Assembly (NCBI GenBank): GCA_028709385.1
Contig: JAQVXD010000001.1
Coordinates: 124,001-188,000, forward strand
DNA from: Fermentimonas sp.
GTDB taxonomy: Bacteria > Bacteroidota > Bacteroidia > Bacteroidales > Dysgonomonadaceae
DNA length: 64,000 nucleotides
Direction: 5' to 3'
Shown here: piece after piece, positions 9,828-20,198 of the stretch
Layout: each line of letters begins with the position of its first letter
Position numbering within the stretch: position 1 is the first letter of the stretch
Translations under genes and position numbers: made by a program
Notes under the pieces: model-generated
The model's database searches: none
Told to the model about the DNA's origin: nothing
What the model saw: the letters and a program-made list of their open reading frames with translations, nothing else

Positions 9828-11243
9828 CTACTTAAATTCCTGTTCTAAATTCTGTTCACGATGCACAAGTGATACTTTAACTCCGAATTTCTTATTAATA
9901 TGTTCAGCTACATGCTGTGCAGCATATACAGAACGGTGCTGTCCCCCGGTACAACCGAAAGAGATCATCAGGTTAGTAAAGTTCCTTTCCATATAGCGCT
10001 TTACATGCCTGTCAACTAAAGGATATATATTATCCAGAAAATCCACCATTTCGCCATCATCCTCCAAGAATTTAATCACAGGTTCATCCAGTCCCGTAAC
10101 ATTATTATATCTTTCAAACTTCCCTGGGTTATTTATTGCACGGCAATCAAATACGTACCCGCCACCGTTGCCTGAGATGTCGTTGGGGATGCCTTTTTTG
10201 TATGCAAAACTGTAAACCCTGACCTCCAGCTCTCGTTTTCTGGTGTCGGCAAATTGCTGCAGATCAACCATCTCCCGGAGTATTGCTTCAAGATATGGAT
10301 ATTCACTGAATCCATCCTTAAGTAGTTCACGCAGATTGTTCAGTGCGAAAGGAATGCTTTGTATAAAATGAGGCTTCTTCTCAAAATACCCTCTGAAACC
10401 GTATGCACCAAGCACCTGAAGTGTTCTGAAAAGTACAAATTGACGAAGGCGGTTTTTAAATTCAGCCTCATCAACTTGTTTATATTTACTTAGTGACCCA
10501 ATATATGTTTTAATCAGCTCTTCCCTTAGTTCAGACGGGAAATTTGCTTTCGCTTGCCAGAGGAAAGAAGCAACGTCGTAGTATATCGGACCTTTTCTGC
10601 CACCCTGAAAATCAATAAAGTAAGGGGTGTTGTTAACAAGCATCACGTTGCGGGACTGAAAATCGCGATACATGAAAGTGTCCGATTTATCTTCTAAAAG
10701 TGTATAAGCAAGTTTTTCAAAATCATTTTCAAGCAGATCTTCTCTGAAATCCATTCCTGTTGTCTTCAGAAAATTGTACTTAAAGTAGTTCAGATCCCAC
10801 ATTACCGAACGATTATTGAATTCAGAAAGAGGATAACATACACTGAAATCAAGCTCTTGTGCTCCTTTTACCTGGAAATCTGCCAAAGCAGAGATCGTTT
10901 TATGGAGAAGCTCTTTCTCCTGGTGACCAAAAACTCCTGTCAACCTGCCTCCCTTGATTAAGTCAAATAGAATTGTGTCTCCTAAATCCTGTTGAAGATA
11001 AAACATCCCATCGTCCGAGACCGCCAATACTTCAGGTACATTTAGGCCTTTATCCCTGAAATGTCGGGCTAAACATATGAATGCATGATTTTCCTCTACC
11101 GACTCACCGTGAACACCAATTAATGAGATATTGTCGCTTTGAAGTCTGTAGTATTTACGGTTGGAGCCTGAAGTAGGCAAAGCTTCAAGAGTGGGTTTTG
11201 TTTTACCTGTAAGTTCAGAAAACAATTTTATAAGTTGTTGCAT
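9828..11243 (-). CDS. AmgK-like aminoglycoside phosphotransferase-fold kinase fused to RapZ C-terminal domain
   Basis: 471 aa; N-term APH motifs MYRDFQSRNVML, YFIDFQGGRKGPIYYDVASFLWQ; C-term RapZ/YvcJ C-domain motifs YVFDCRAINNPG, VTGLDEPVIKFL, ISFGCTGGQHRSVYAAQHVAEHI, HREQNLE; no RapZ N-terminal Walker A P-loop domain. Confidence 0.88.
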   Translation of the reverse strand: MQQLIKLFSELTGKTKPTLEALPTSGSNRKYYRLQSDNISLIGVHGESVEENHAFICLARHFRDKGLNVPEVLAVSDDGMFYLQQDLGDTILFDLIKGGRLTGVFGHQEKELLHKTISALADFQVKGAQELDFSVCYPLSEFNNRSVMWDLNYFKYNFLKTTGMDFREDLLENDFEKLAYTLLEDKSDTFMYRDFQSRNVMLVNNTPYFIDFQGGRKGPIYYDVASFLWQAKANFPSELREELIKTYIGSLSKYKQVDEAEFKNRLRQFVLFRTLQVLGAYGFRGYFEKKPHFIQSIPFALNNLRELLKDGFSEYPYLEAILREMVDLQQFADTRKRELEVRVYSFAYKKGIPNDISGNGGGYVFDCRAINNPGKFERYNNVTGLDEPVIKFLEDDGEMVDFLDNIYPLVDRHVKRYMERNFTNLMISFGCTGGQHRSVYAAQHVAEHINKKFGVKVSLVHREQNLEQEFK

Positions 11244-11283
11244 TAATAATTAATTTAAGAATTAATTTAATAATCAGCGTAGT

Positions 11284-13209
11284 TTACTCTAACTCATCTG
11301 TCCATATTTTTACGACTGCATCACTTGGCATTCGCCAAGCACCACGCGGGGAAAGATTGACTGTTCCCACTTTAGGACCGTCGGGCATACATGAACGTTT
11401 GAATTGTTGTGAAAAGAATCTTTTGTAATATATCTTCAGCCATTTAAGGATCTCTTCTGATGAATATTTTTCAGCAAAAGCCTGATTCGCCATAAATAAT
11501 ATACGTTTTGGGCTGTCACCATAGCGAATCATACGATGAAGGAAAAAATCGTGAAGTTCATAAGGGCCCACAAAATGTTCTGTTTTCTGGGCAATCTTAC
11601 CTTCATTATCAGCGGGAAGAAGTTCTGGACTGAAAGGTGTATCCAGAATATCATGTACTATTTTACCGGGAGTATCTTCAAGCTGAGAGTCCGCAATCCA
11701 ACGTACCAGAGAAGCAACCAAAGTTTTCGGAACTCCGCTGTTTACAGCGTACATCGACATATGATCGCCATTGTAGGTTGCCCATCCTAATGCAAGTTCA
11801 GACATATTTCCGGTTCCAATAACAAGTCCCCCTACCTTATTCGCATAATCCATTAATATCTGAGTACGTTCCCTTGCCTGACTGTTTTCGTACGTAACAT
11901 CATGTTTGGAAGGGTCGTGGCCTATATCATTAAAATGCTGATTAACCGCATCCACTATCGATATCTCTTTAACGGTTACACCGGCTGATTCCATGAGTGA
12001 CACAGCATTTGAGTATGTCCTGTTTGTTGTTCCGAGTCCGGGCATAGTTATTCCATGAATATTTTCACGTGGATAGCCCAGCAAATCGAAAGTCTTAACA
12101 ACTACCAGGAGTGCCAGTGTAGAATCAAGTCCGCCCGAAACTCCTATTACAACTTTATCTACTCCTGTATGCAATAATCTCTTGGCAAGCCCGTGTGTTT
12201 GTATATTAAAAAGATCCGAGTAACTTTCATTCTCAACTTTTTTTCCAGGAATAAATGGATGAGGATTAAAATTACGATACATCCTTTTTGGGTATACAGG
12301 ATCGGGGAAACAATCAATTTCAGTTACATTTCCTGATGAAGAGGAAATAATATTTGTATTAACAAGTTTATCGTGCCTGATGGCAGTGATGTCAATATCA
12401 GCAATAATAATTTCACTGTCAAGTGAAAAGCGTTTTGACTCTGCAAGCAAAGTGCCGTTCTCAGCAACTATACATGCACCTGAAAATACCAGATCAGTTG
12501 TTGATTCACCAACTCCTGCAGAAGCGTATACGTACGCTGAGCTACACCTTGCAGATTGCTGCAATACCAGAGATTTGCGGTATCTGTATTTGCCAACCAG
12601 TTCATTACTTGCCGAAAGATTGAAAATAATATCTGCATCCTGCATGCCTGGTTCAGAAGAGGGTGGCAGAGGTGTCCATAAATCTTCACATATCTCAATT
12701 CCAAAATTTCCATAAGGAGTGGTAAATACCATTCCCTCTGATGAAATTGGTATGCTTTCGTTGTTTATCTCGACAGAATATTCATCTGCTACGGTTCCCG
12801 GAGTGAACCATCTCTTCTCCTGAAATTCATTGCTGTTGGCCAGATAAGTTTTAGGAACGATACCGACAATGCCATCACTTGAAAGAACAGCTGCCACGTT
12901 GAACAGGCTATTCTTAATCTTAAGTGGCAATCCAACTATAACAATGATTTTCTTTTTATTATCTTTTATAAACTCGGATAGGTTGATCAGAGATGAGAGT
13001 GCCTTCATTTGAAGTGTTTCCTGAAAAAAGAGATCACCGCAACTGTAGGAGGTAATGCTGAGTTCGGGGAAGCAGAGTATCTGTACATCCTCATTGATTG
13101 CCTGCTCTATTACAGATTTTATTTCACTTGTGTTGAAGTCGCAGTCTGCAACTCTTAGTTTAGGCGCTGAAGCAGCAACCCGAATAAAACCAAGATCATT
13201 AATGTTCAT
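11284..13209 (-). CDS. nadE: Glutamine-dependent NAD(+) synthetase
   Basis: ORF 11284..13233; likely start MNINDLGFIRVAA. Nitrilase-type domain (CFPELSITSYSCGDLF, GIEICEDLW) plus NAD synthase P-loop (VIGVSGGLDSTLALLV, GTGNMSELALGW). Confidence 0.95.
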   Translation of the reverse strand: MNINDLGFIRVAASAPKLRVADCDFNTSEIKSVIEQAINEDVQILCFPELSITSYSCGDLFFQETLQMKALSSLINLSEFIKDNKKKIIVIVGLPLKIKNSLFNVAAVLSSDGIVGIVPKTYLANSNEFQEKRWFTPGTVADEYSVEINNESIPISSEGMVFTTPYGNFGIEICEDLWTPLPPSSEPGMQDADIIFNLSASNELVGKYRYRKSLVLQQSARCSSAYVYASAGVGESTTDLVFSGACIVAENGTLLAESKRFSLDSEIIIADIDITAIRHDKLVNTNIISSSSGNVTEIDCFPDPVYPKRMYRNFNPHPFIPGKKVENESYSDLFNIQTHGLAKRLLHTGVDKVVIGVSGGLDSTLALLVVVKTFDLLGYPRENIHGITMPGLGTTNRTYSNAVSLMESAGVTVKEISIVDAVNQHFNDIGHDPSKHDVTYENSQARERTQILMDYANKVGGLVIGTGNMSELALGWATYNGDHMSMYAVNSGVPKTLVASLVRWIADSQLEDTPGKIVHDILDTPFSPELLPADNEGKIAQKTEHFVGPYELHDFFLHRMIRYGDSPKRILFMANQAFAEKYSSEEILKWLKIYYKRFFSQQFKRSCMPDGPKVGTVNLSPRGAWRMPSDAVVKIWTDELE

Positions 13210-13219
13210 TACTGTAGTC

Positions 13220-15103
13220 TTATTTATTTTCAACCTTTTCCTGAGATATCACCTCCATCTTATAATTCCATCTATTGAAATATAGATTTTCCTTTTTAGT
13301 TTCAACTTCACCCCGTTGAAAATCTACAGTCTCACTCCTTGGGAATTGTTTTGCAGGATAGAATTTGCCTGAAAAATCGTTGTTGATGTACAACCTGTAT
13401 GAATCGATACCTGACATAAAGAAACTTCTGCCTGTGCTATTATTTAGTGGCTCACCTCTGCCAAAAGAAACATCTACCGGTATCCAGCCAACGCCTTCAA
13501 AATAGACTTCAACCCAATCATGCAGATTAACTTCGCCGGGGTGAGTCATCCAACCGCTCTGCCATCGAGCGGGTATTCCTTTGTAACGCAGCATATTTAT
13601 CAAAAGAAGTGCTACCTGCCCACAATCGCCTTTTTTATTTTCAAGAACATATTCCGGAATATCAGGTATTGTTGAATACTCAAGAGCACTTGCCCAGGGG
13701 AAATTTTCTGTAATATAATTATATATAGACTTTAAAGATTCTATCTCAGTTTTGTCATAACGGGTTATACTGTCGGTCAGACTCCTGATATTATCTGAAA
13801 AATGTGTGTGTGGAGGTTTTTCTGAAGTGTATTTTTTATAAAGATCTGACTTTTTATCATATGGTTTAGGGGTGAGTTGGTTCAAATCATACCATTCGCC
13901 ACGAGATGTGAAAGTAAACTCTGCAGAAAAACTAACCGGCTCTCCTTCCTTAGCAGTCTGTTGCATATAAATAGAAGTGTGATCTGTTTTATCATCTGAT
14001 AATATATAGTCGTTTTGTGAAACACTGATAAGTTCAACGTTTGTTTGGCGACCCACATCTTTTCTCGGAAATGGCAGCCATGCTTTCACGAGTTCCCCCT
14101 CTTTTACTTCTCCCTCCGGCACCGTAATTGTATATCTCAAGTGGGTTGTTATTTCCGGTAAGTTATATTTGCCGATTATTTCAGTTTGTGATAACTCATC
14201 AAGATGATTGTCTAAAGTATGTTTTGCACCTGACTCTGCACTTTTCACCGGTCTGTTTATCAGTTTACGTGCTTCTGCATCAATTCTGAAAATATTTGGT
14301 GCAGCATTGCGGAAATATCTTTTCTGTCCGTCAATTATTCTGAATTCAAGAGTACCGGTTTCCTCCCATTGGTTCAGTTGTTCTTCAGTTGGAGTGAAAT
14401 TCTGATTATCTTGAATCCATTTTAAAATATCTTCTCTGCTTCTGTTGAAATCAAGTGAAACTCTTCTTTGCAACTCCTCTGAACTGAGTGTGCACTGGCA
14501 TAGCTTATCAGTGAATAAAATGCCGTTGAGATGGTCATATTCATGCTGAAAAATAACCGAAGTGAAGTTATCTTTTCTGCTGTACCCTTCCAGGCGCTCT
14601 TTTATAAGTAAGCCTGCTTCGTTAAAATATTCGACTTCAATCCATGGATATCGTATAGAATTTCCGCTTATTTCAGGGATTGAAAGGCAACCGTCGCGCT
14701 CAAAGCAGACTGTTTCATCGGGATGATTTACTATTTTTGGGTTTATTGCAATCTGCACCGGATGTTCAGGATGATCAATTCTTGTGAACAGGAAAATATT
14801 CTTTAGAACACCAACCTGAGGTGCAGCAATACCTACACCGCCTGAATTATATAAAGTGGTTTGAAGTCGTTTTATGATCAACTTTAAACTTTCATTCCCA
14901 GTAATAGAGTCTTCATCTATATCCTCTGATTGCATTCTTAGAATCAGAGAATCAACCTTGTCTGTTGTCTGAAGAATCCTTAAAGGAGTGCTCTCATCGC
15001 CACTGTGTATAATTTCCAATTCTCTTTCCGTGAATGATTGAGAAAATATCAAAGTAAATTGAGTAGAAAATAATATTATGCAAAACAGAGCTTTGAGATT
15101 CAT
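13220..15103 (-). CDS. Predicted exported peptide deformylase domain fused to transglutaminase-like domain
   Basis: 627 aa single ORF; N-terminal hydrophobic signal (MNLKALFCIILFSTQFTLIFSQ); PDF motifs GGVGIAAPQVG, DGCLSIPE, QHEYDHLNG; C-terminal transglutaminase-like motifs KKGDCGQVALLLINMLRYKGIPARWQSGW, NLHDWVEVYFEGVGWIPVDVSFG. Confidence 0.88.
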   Translation of the reverse strand: MNLKALFCIILFSTQFTLIFSQSFTERELEIIHSGDESTPLRILQTTDKVDSLILRMQSEDIDEDSITGNESLKLIIKRLQTTLYNSGGVGIAAPQVGVLKNIFLFTRIDHPEHPVQIAINPKIVNHPDETVCFERDGCLSIPEISGNSIRYPWIEVEYFNEAGLLIKERLEGYSRKDNFTSVIFQHEYDHLNGILFTDKLCQCTLSSEELQRRVSLDFNRSREDILKWIQDNQNFTPTEEQLNQWEETGTLEFRIIDGQKRYFRNAAPNIFRIDAEARKLINRPVKSAESGAKHTLDNHLDELSQTEIIGKYNLPEITTHLRYTITVPEGEVKEGELVKAWLPFPRKDVGRQTNVELISVSQNDYILSDDKTDHTSIYMQQTAKEGEPVSFSAEFTFTSRGEWYDLNQLTPKPYDKKSDLYKKYTSEKPPHTHFSDNIRSLTDSITRYDKTEIESLKSIYNYITENFPWASALEYSTIPDIPEYVLENKKGDCGQVALLLINMLRYKGIPARWQSGWMTHPGEVNLHDWVEVYFEGVGWIPVDVSFGRGEPLNNSTGRSFFMSGIDSYRLYINNDFSGKFYPAKQFPRSETVDFQRGEVETKKENLYFNRWNYKMEVISQEKVENK

Positions 15104-15168
15104 AACTACATTGCTGATTTATATAGATGTAACAAAGATATAAAAATTTCTTATTCTGAGATTAGTCT

Positions 15169-15918
15169 TTAAATTCTCATCGTACGTGACAGTTGAATTA
15201 TTTCAGGTAGCTTCTGAAGAAGTTCTGTCATAGAGTGTAAAAGAAGTGAAGCGCCTGCTTCAATAAGTTTTTCATCACTTAGTAATCCTGTGTTAACAGC
15301 GATAGTGAAAATTCCTGCAGCTGAAGCGGATTCTATGCCAAGAGGAGCATTCTCAATTACTATTGCCTGATTGGGACTTAACATTCCTCCTTTTTCCAGA
15401 CCCATAAGATATGGCTCTGCGTCAGGCTTTCCCTTTATTACATCATAAGCGGTCACCATTGTTTCAGGTGTGAAGACATCAGGAAAATGAGTGTCAAGCC
15501 TATCGAGTAAAGAAGGTTGACCTGATCCGGTGACCAGTATTGGTTTCAATCCCTGTTTTTTAACAAAGCTCAGGACCTCTTTTGCACCAGGTAAAGTTGC
15601 ATTGTCATTAATCTGTTGAAACAGTTCTGTTTTACGTGCATAGATGTTGTCTTTTTCTTCTTTTGTTGCACTTCTTTTGAATTCTCTTTCAGTTATTAAG
15701 TTTATTGTAGATTTTCCAACTCGCCCTTCATGAAGATAAAACTCAACGGGTTTAGTTGACTTATATCCAAACTCCTCCATTGTTTCTTGCCATGATTTTG
15801 CATGTGCAGGCATAGAGTCATAAAGAACCCCATCCATATCAAATAGTACCGCCTGTAAATCAAAATTTGTATAATTATGTTTTCTGAGATAATTTTCAAA
15901 CTGTTGACGCATGTTCAT
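15169..15918 (-). CDS. HAD-superfamily hydrolase, beta-phosphoglucomutase-like
   Basis: 249 aa; AVLFDMDGVLYDSMPAHAKSW, VTGSGQPSLLDRL, KGKPDAEPYLMGLEKGG, VIENAPLGIESASAAGI. Confidence 0.88.
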   Translation of the reverse strand: MNMRQQFENYLRKHNYTNFDLQAVLFDMDGVLYDSMPAHAKSWQETMEEFGYKSTKPVEFYLHEGRVGKSTINLITEREFKRSATKEEKDNIYARKTELFQQINDNATLPGAKEVLSFVKKQGLKPILVTGSGQPSLLDRLDTHFPDVFTPETMVTAYDVIKGKPDAEPYLMGLEKGGMLSPNQAIVIENAPLGIESASAAGIFTIAVNTGLLSDEKLIEAGASLLLHSMTELLQKLPEIIQLSRTMRI

Positions 15919-16018
15919 AAATAATTTAGAAGTATAATATAAATTGCAAAGTTACAATTTATATTATACTTCTAAAGTTTGGTTTTTACAAGAGAGAATC
16001 TTGAAATAAGCTGACTAT

Positions 16019-17368
16019 CTACAGTTTCGATTTAATCGATTTAGTAGCCTCTTCATATCCCGGCTTTTCCAGGAGTGCGAACATATTTCTTTTATAAGCT
16101 TCTACACCCGGTTGGTTAAATGGATTTACTCCAAGCAGGTAGCCACTTATTCCGCAAGCCTTTTCAAAGAAATAAATAAGTTGTCCCACAAATCTTTCGT
16201 TTAGTTCCGGTATTTCGATTAAAATGTTCGGTACACCACCATCCACATGAGCAAGACGGGTTCCCAATTCGGCCATTTTATTTACCTCGTCTACTCTTTT
16301 ACCCTCCAGATAGTTTAATCCGTCAAGGTTTACATCATCATGAGGTACAATGACTTTTTTGTTAGGCTCTTTTATTGATATAACTGTTTCAAAAATAGTA
16401 CGTTCACCTTCCTGAATCCATTGACCCATAGAGTGCAAATCTGCTGTGAAATCAACTGCAGCAGGAAATATTCCCATCTGTTCCTTTCCTTCGCTTTCAC
16501 CAAAGAGTTGTTTCCACCACTCAGCCAGAAAATGCAGTTTGGGATGATAATTCACAAGAATTTCAATTTTCTTGCCTCTTTTGTAAAGTTCATTACGGAT
16601 TACGGCATAAATAGCAGGTAAATTGTAGTCAAAAGAAACTGATGTATCTGTTGCCTTTTCTATTTCTGCTGCACCTGCAACAAGTTTTCTTATATTTATT
16701 CCTGCTACAGCAATCGGAAGAAGACCTACCGGTGTAAGTACAGAATAACGGCCTCCAATATTATCTGGTATAACAAAAGTTTTATAACCTTCACTATCGG
16801 CTAAAGTGCGCAGTGCTCCTTTAGCAGCATCAGTTATTGCAACTATAAGTTTTTTTGATTCTTCGCTTCCAACTTTTTTCTCAAGTAAATTTTTCAGCAG
16901 TCTGAAAGCAATAGCCGGCTCTGTAGTTGTACCCGACTTGGAAATATTTATTATGCCAAACTCCTTATCGTTCAAATATTCAATCATTTCTGACAGGTAG
17001 TCCTCACTGATATTATTTCCTGCGTACAAAATCACAGGATTCTTACGTTTGTTTTCATGCTGCAACCAGTCGAATGAGTTGGATAATGCATCTATAACAG
17101 CGCGGGCACCAAGATAACTACCGCCAATACCAACGACAACAACAACATCACAATTAGTACGTAAAACTGTTGCTGCATCTTCAATATCACGAAGTTCTGC
17201 TTCGCCGATTGATGAGGGCAAATTAACCCAGCCAAGGAAATCACTCCCGTCACGGGATCCGTCATATAAAGCATTGTTTGCTGATGTAGCAAGCTCAGAC
17301 TTTCTTAGAATTTCTTCTTCTGAAACAATTCCGGTGAGATGCTTAATATTTATTTGAATGCTATCCAT
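16019..17368 (-). CDS. pgi: Glucose-6-phosphate isomerase
   Basis: 449 aa; [66 protein letters not shown]. Confidence 0.95.
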   Translation of the reverse strand: MDSIQINIKHLTGIVSEEEILRKSELATSANNALYDGSRDGSDFLGWVNLPSSIGEAELRDIEDAATVLRTNCDVVVVVGIGGSYLGARAVIDALSNSFDWLQHENKRKNPVILYAGNNISEDYLSEMIEYLNDKEFGIINISKSGTTTEPAIAFRLLKNLLEKKVGSEESKKLIVAITDAAKGALRTLADSEGYKTFVIPDNIGGRYSVLTPVGLLPIAVAGINIRKLVAGAAEIEKATDTSVSFDYNLPAIYAVIRNELYKRGKKIEILVNYHPKLHFLAEWWKQLFGESEGKEQMGIFPAAVDFTADLHSMGQWIQEGERTIFETVISIKEPNKKVIVPHDDVNLDGLNYLEGKRVDEVNKMAELGTRLAHVDGGVPNILIEIPELNERFVGQLIYFFEKACGISGYLLGVNPFNQPGVEAYKRNMFALLEKPGYEEATKSIKSKL

Positions 17369-17414
17369 ATTTTATATGTTTATTTGTTTTAGAATACTTC
17401 GCAAAAGAAAATAA

Positions 17415-18410
17415 TTAAAAGTAGTCAATAAGATTTTTTATAGCAACCTTTGGCTCAAGTCGCTCATATAGAATTTTGTAAACTGTTTCAGCGATAGGAG
17501 TATTTACCTTAAACCGATTGTTCATTTCATGTATGCATTTGGCACCGTAATAACCCTCAGCTATCATTTCCATTTCCAGTTGTGCGGTTTTAACAGAATA
17601 TCCTTTTCCAATCATAGTTCCAAGAGTTCTGTTTCTGCTGAATTGCGAATAGCTTGTAACAAGCATATCTCCAAGATAGTGCTGATCTGTAATATTACGT
17701 TCGATAGGAACAACTGAGTCGAGAAACAGAGACATTTCCTTCGCGCAGTTACTCATAAGTACAGCTTGGAAATTGTCACCGTAGAGCAACCCCTGGCAAA
17801 TACCTGAAGCTATTGCATAGATGTTTTTGAGCACTGCTGCCAGTTCAATTCCCACAACATCATTTGATGTGCGTGTTTTAAGAATTCTAGAGGATATCGA
17901 TTCAGCAAGAAGAGAGGCTTTCTCAGTATCACTACTCGCGGCAGTCAGAAATGAAAGCCTTTCCAGTGCTACCTCTTCTGCGTGACAAGGGCCTGAAAGC
18001 ACCCCAATATTTTCAGTGGGTATTTTAAAGTTATCAGCCAGGTACTCGCTCATCACCATATTGTCATTTGGGATGATTCCTTTTAAAGCTGATACCATAA
18101 ACTTACCTCTGAAAGTACTGTTCCATATACGTCTGAAATATTGTTTTACATAAGGTGACGGGATAGCTATAATAACTGTATCTGAGTCTTTTATAGCTCT
18201 TTCAATGTTTGAGTAGAAAGTTATCTGTGCCAGATTAAACTTAACATTAGTCAGATAGCCGGGGTTATGCCCCAGCTTATAAAAACCTTCAATCTGTTCA
18301 TCACGACGGATAAACCAGTTTATATGTTTTTGTTTCATCAGCACCATTTTGGCTAGTGCTGTTCCCCAAGTTCCGCCTCCCAGGATACAGATTTTACCTA
18401 TTGAATCCAT
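17415..18410 (-). CDS. gpsA: NAD(P)H-dependent glycerol-3-phosphate dehydrogenase
   Basis: 331 aa; ILGGGTWGTALAKM, IPSPYVKQYF, SGPCHAEEVAL, AAVLKNIYAIASGI. Confidence 0.95.
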   Translation of the reverse strand: MDSIGKICILGGGTWGTALAKMVLMKQKHINWFIRRDEQIEGFYKLGHNPGYLTNVKFNLAQITFYSNIERAIKDSDTVIIAIPSPYVKQYFRRIWNSTFRGKFMVSALKGIIPNDNMVMSEYLADNFKIPTENIGVLSGPCHAEEVALERLSFLTAASSDTEKASLLAESISSRILKTRTSNDVVGIELAAVLKNIYAIASGICQGLLYGDNFQAVLMSNCAKEMSLFLDSVVPIERNITDQHYLGDMLVTSYSQFSRNRTLGTMIGKGYSVKTAQLEMEMIAEGYYGAKCIHEMNNRFKVNTPIAETVYKILYERLEPKVAIKNLIDYF

Positions 18411-18435
18411 TTTAGTTATATTTCAGCATGTTGGG

Positions 18436-20172
18436 TTACTCCTCTCCGGAAGCGTTGTCTACCCATTTTTTAACCTCTTCCGTTGAAGGATTTTTAAGTT
18501 CAAGCTTCATTTTTTTATTCAAGCCACATATTTCCTGATGAAGTTTGTTTGGATTTACGTCAATAAGACTGTTGATTTGAGTGTAACCGACTTTTTGTAC
18601 AAGTTGAACCCACTCTTCAGGAATGCCTAACTTCATAAAGTCAGACACTGTATCTCTTTTGACTCTTTTTTCGGGACGCATAAGCGGGAAAAGGAGTACT
18701 TCCTGAATGGATACCTGTCCTGTCAGCAACATGGCAAGCCTGTCCATACCTATTCCCATTCCTGATGTAGGAGGCATTCCATATTCAAGAGCCCTAAGAA
18801 AATCCTGATCAATAAACATTGCCTCATCATCACCTTTCTCAGAGAGTTTTAGTTGTTCTTCAAATCGATTTCTCTGATCTATCGGGTCATTCAGTTCGGT
18901 ATATGCATTTGCAAGTTCTTTTCCGTTCACCATCAATTCAAATCGTTCTGTCAATTCCGGATTATCACGGTGGCGTTTGCACAGTGGAGACATCTCTATC
19001 GGGTAATCTATAATAAATGTTGGCTGAATATATTTTCCTTCAGCCTTTTCTCCAAAAATCTCATCAATAAGTTTTCCTTTACCCATAGTTTCATCCTGCT
19101 CAACACCGAGCTTATCACAAACACTGCGTAACTGGTCTTCATCCATACCACTGATGTCAATACCGGTGTGGTCCTTTATAGCGTCGATCATAGTAACCCT
19201 TTTGTAGGGTGCTTTAAAATCGATCTCATTCTCACCTACTTTTACTTTAGTCGTACCCAGAACTTGAAGTGCAACATGTTCAAGCATCTGTTCAGTGAAC
19301 TCCATCATCCACTTATAATCTTTATACGACACATATATCTCCATTACTGTGAACTCAGGGTTATGAGTACGGTCCATACCCTCATTCCTGAAGTTCCTGG
19401 AAAATTCGTAAACCCCTTCAAAACCGCCTACAATAAGTCGTTTCAGATACAGCTCATTAGCAATTCGTAAATATAAATCAATATCAAGAGCATTAAGGTG
19501 TGTAATAAAAGGACGCGCTGCAGCTCCTCCGGGAATGCTTTGTAGAACAGGAGTATCGACCTCCAGATAACCCCTTCTGTTGAAAAACTCACGCATTGCA
19601 TCAAATATTTTTGTGCGCTTGATGAAAATGTCTTTCACTTCATCATTTACAAGAAGGTCAACATATCTTTGACGATAACGCAATTCAGGATCTGTGAATT
19701 TATCAAAAGCCACTCCATCTTTCATTTTTACAACAGGAAGTGGTCTCAATGACTTAGATAATACCTTCAGAGATTCTGCGTGAACGGAAATCTCTCCGGT
19801 TTTAGTGCGGAAAACAAAACCTTCAATGCCTATGAAGTCGCCAATGTCAAGAAGCTTTTTAAAAACGGTGTTGTATAGGTCTTTATTTTCACCGGGACAT
19901 ATATCATCACGAGTAATATAAACTTGTATTCTCCCTTTTGAGTCCATTAGTTCAACAAAAGAGGCTTTACCCATAATTCGGCGACTCATTATCCTGCCTG
20001 CAATTCTAACATTGCGGCGATCAGAATCATCTTTAAATTCATTTTTTATATCGGTGGAGTAGGCGTTTACATCATAACCTGATGCGGGATATGGTTCTAT
20101 ACCCAACTCTCTCAATTCTACCAGACTCTGTCTGCGGAAAATCTCCTGTTCACTAAGTTCTAAATTGTGCAT
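18436..20172 (-). CDS. lysS: Lysyl-tRNA synthetase, class II
   Basis: ORF 18436..20271; start trimmed to [17 protein letters not shown]. Class II motifs: [40 protein letters not shown]. Confidence 0.95.
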   Translation of the reverse strand: MHNLELSEQEIFRRQSLVELRELGIEPYPASGYDVNAYSTDIKNEFKDDSDRRNVRIAGRIMSRRIMGKASFVELMDSKGRIQVYITRDDICPGENKDLYNTVFKKLLDIGDFIGIEGFVFRTKTGEISVHAESLKVLSKSLRPLPVVKMKDGVAFDKFTDPELRYRQRYVDLLVNDEVKDIFIKRTKIFDAMREFFNRRGYLEVDTPVLQSIPGGAAARPFITHLNALDIDLYLRIANELYLKRLIVGGFEGVYEFSRNFRNEGMDRTHNPEFTVMEIYVSYKDYKWMMEFTEQMLEHVALQVLGTTKVKVGENEIDFKAPYKRVTMIDAIKDHTGIDISGMDEDQLRSVCDKLGVEQDETMGKGKLIDEIFGEKAEGKYIQPTFIIDYPIEMSPLCKRHRDNPELTERFELMVNGKELANAYTELNDPIDQRNRFEEQLKLSEKGDDEAMFIDQDFLRALEYGMPPTSGMGIGMDRLAMLLTGQVSIQEVLLFPLMRPEKRVKRDTVSDFMKLGIPEEWVQLVQKVGYTQINSLIDVNPNKLHQEICGLNKKMKLELKNPSTEEVKKWVDNASGEE

Positions 20173-20190
20173 AACTAAATATAAATCATA

Positions 20191-20198
20191 CAAAAGTA
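20191..20198 (-). promoter_or_regulatory. Candidate Bacteroidota -7 box (TACTTTTG) upstream of lysS
   Basis: CAAAAGTA on + strand = TACTTTTG on - strand, fits TAnnTTTG consensus, about 20 bp upstream of lysS start. Confidence 0.45.

Noticed and set aside
11250-11275. AATTAATT-type inverted repeat between nadE and the RapZ-fusion gene
   Set aside because: Low-complexity AT sequence; arms expected by chance.
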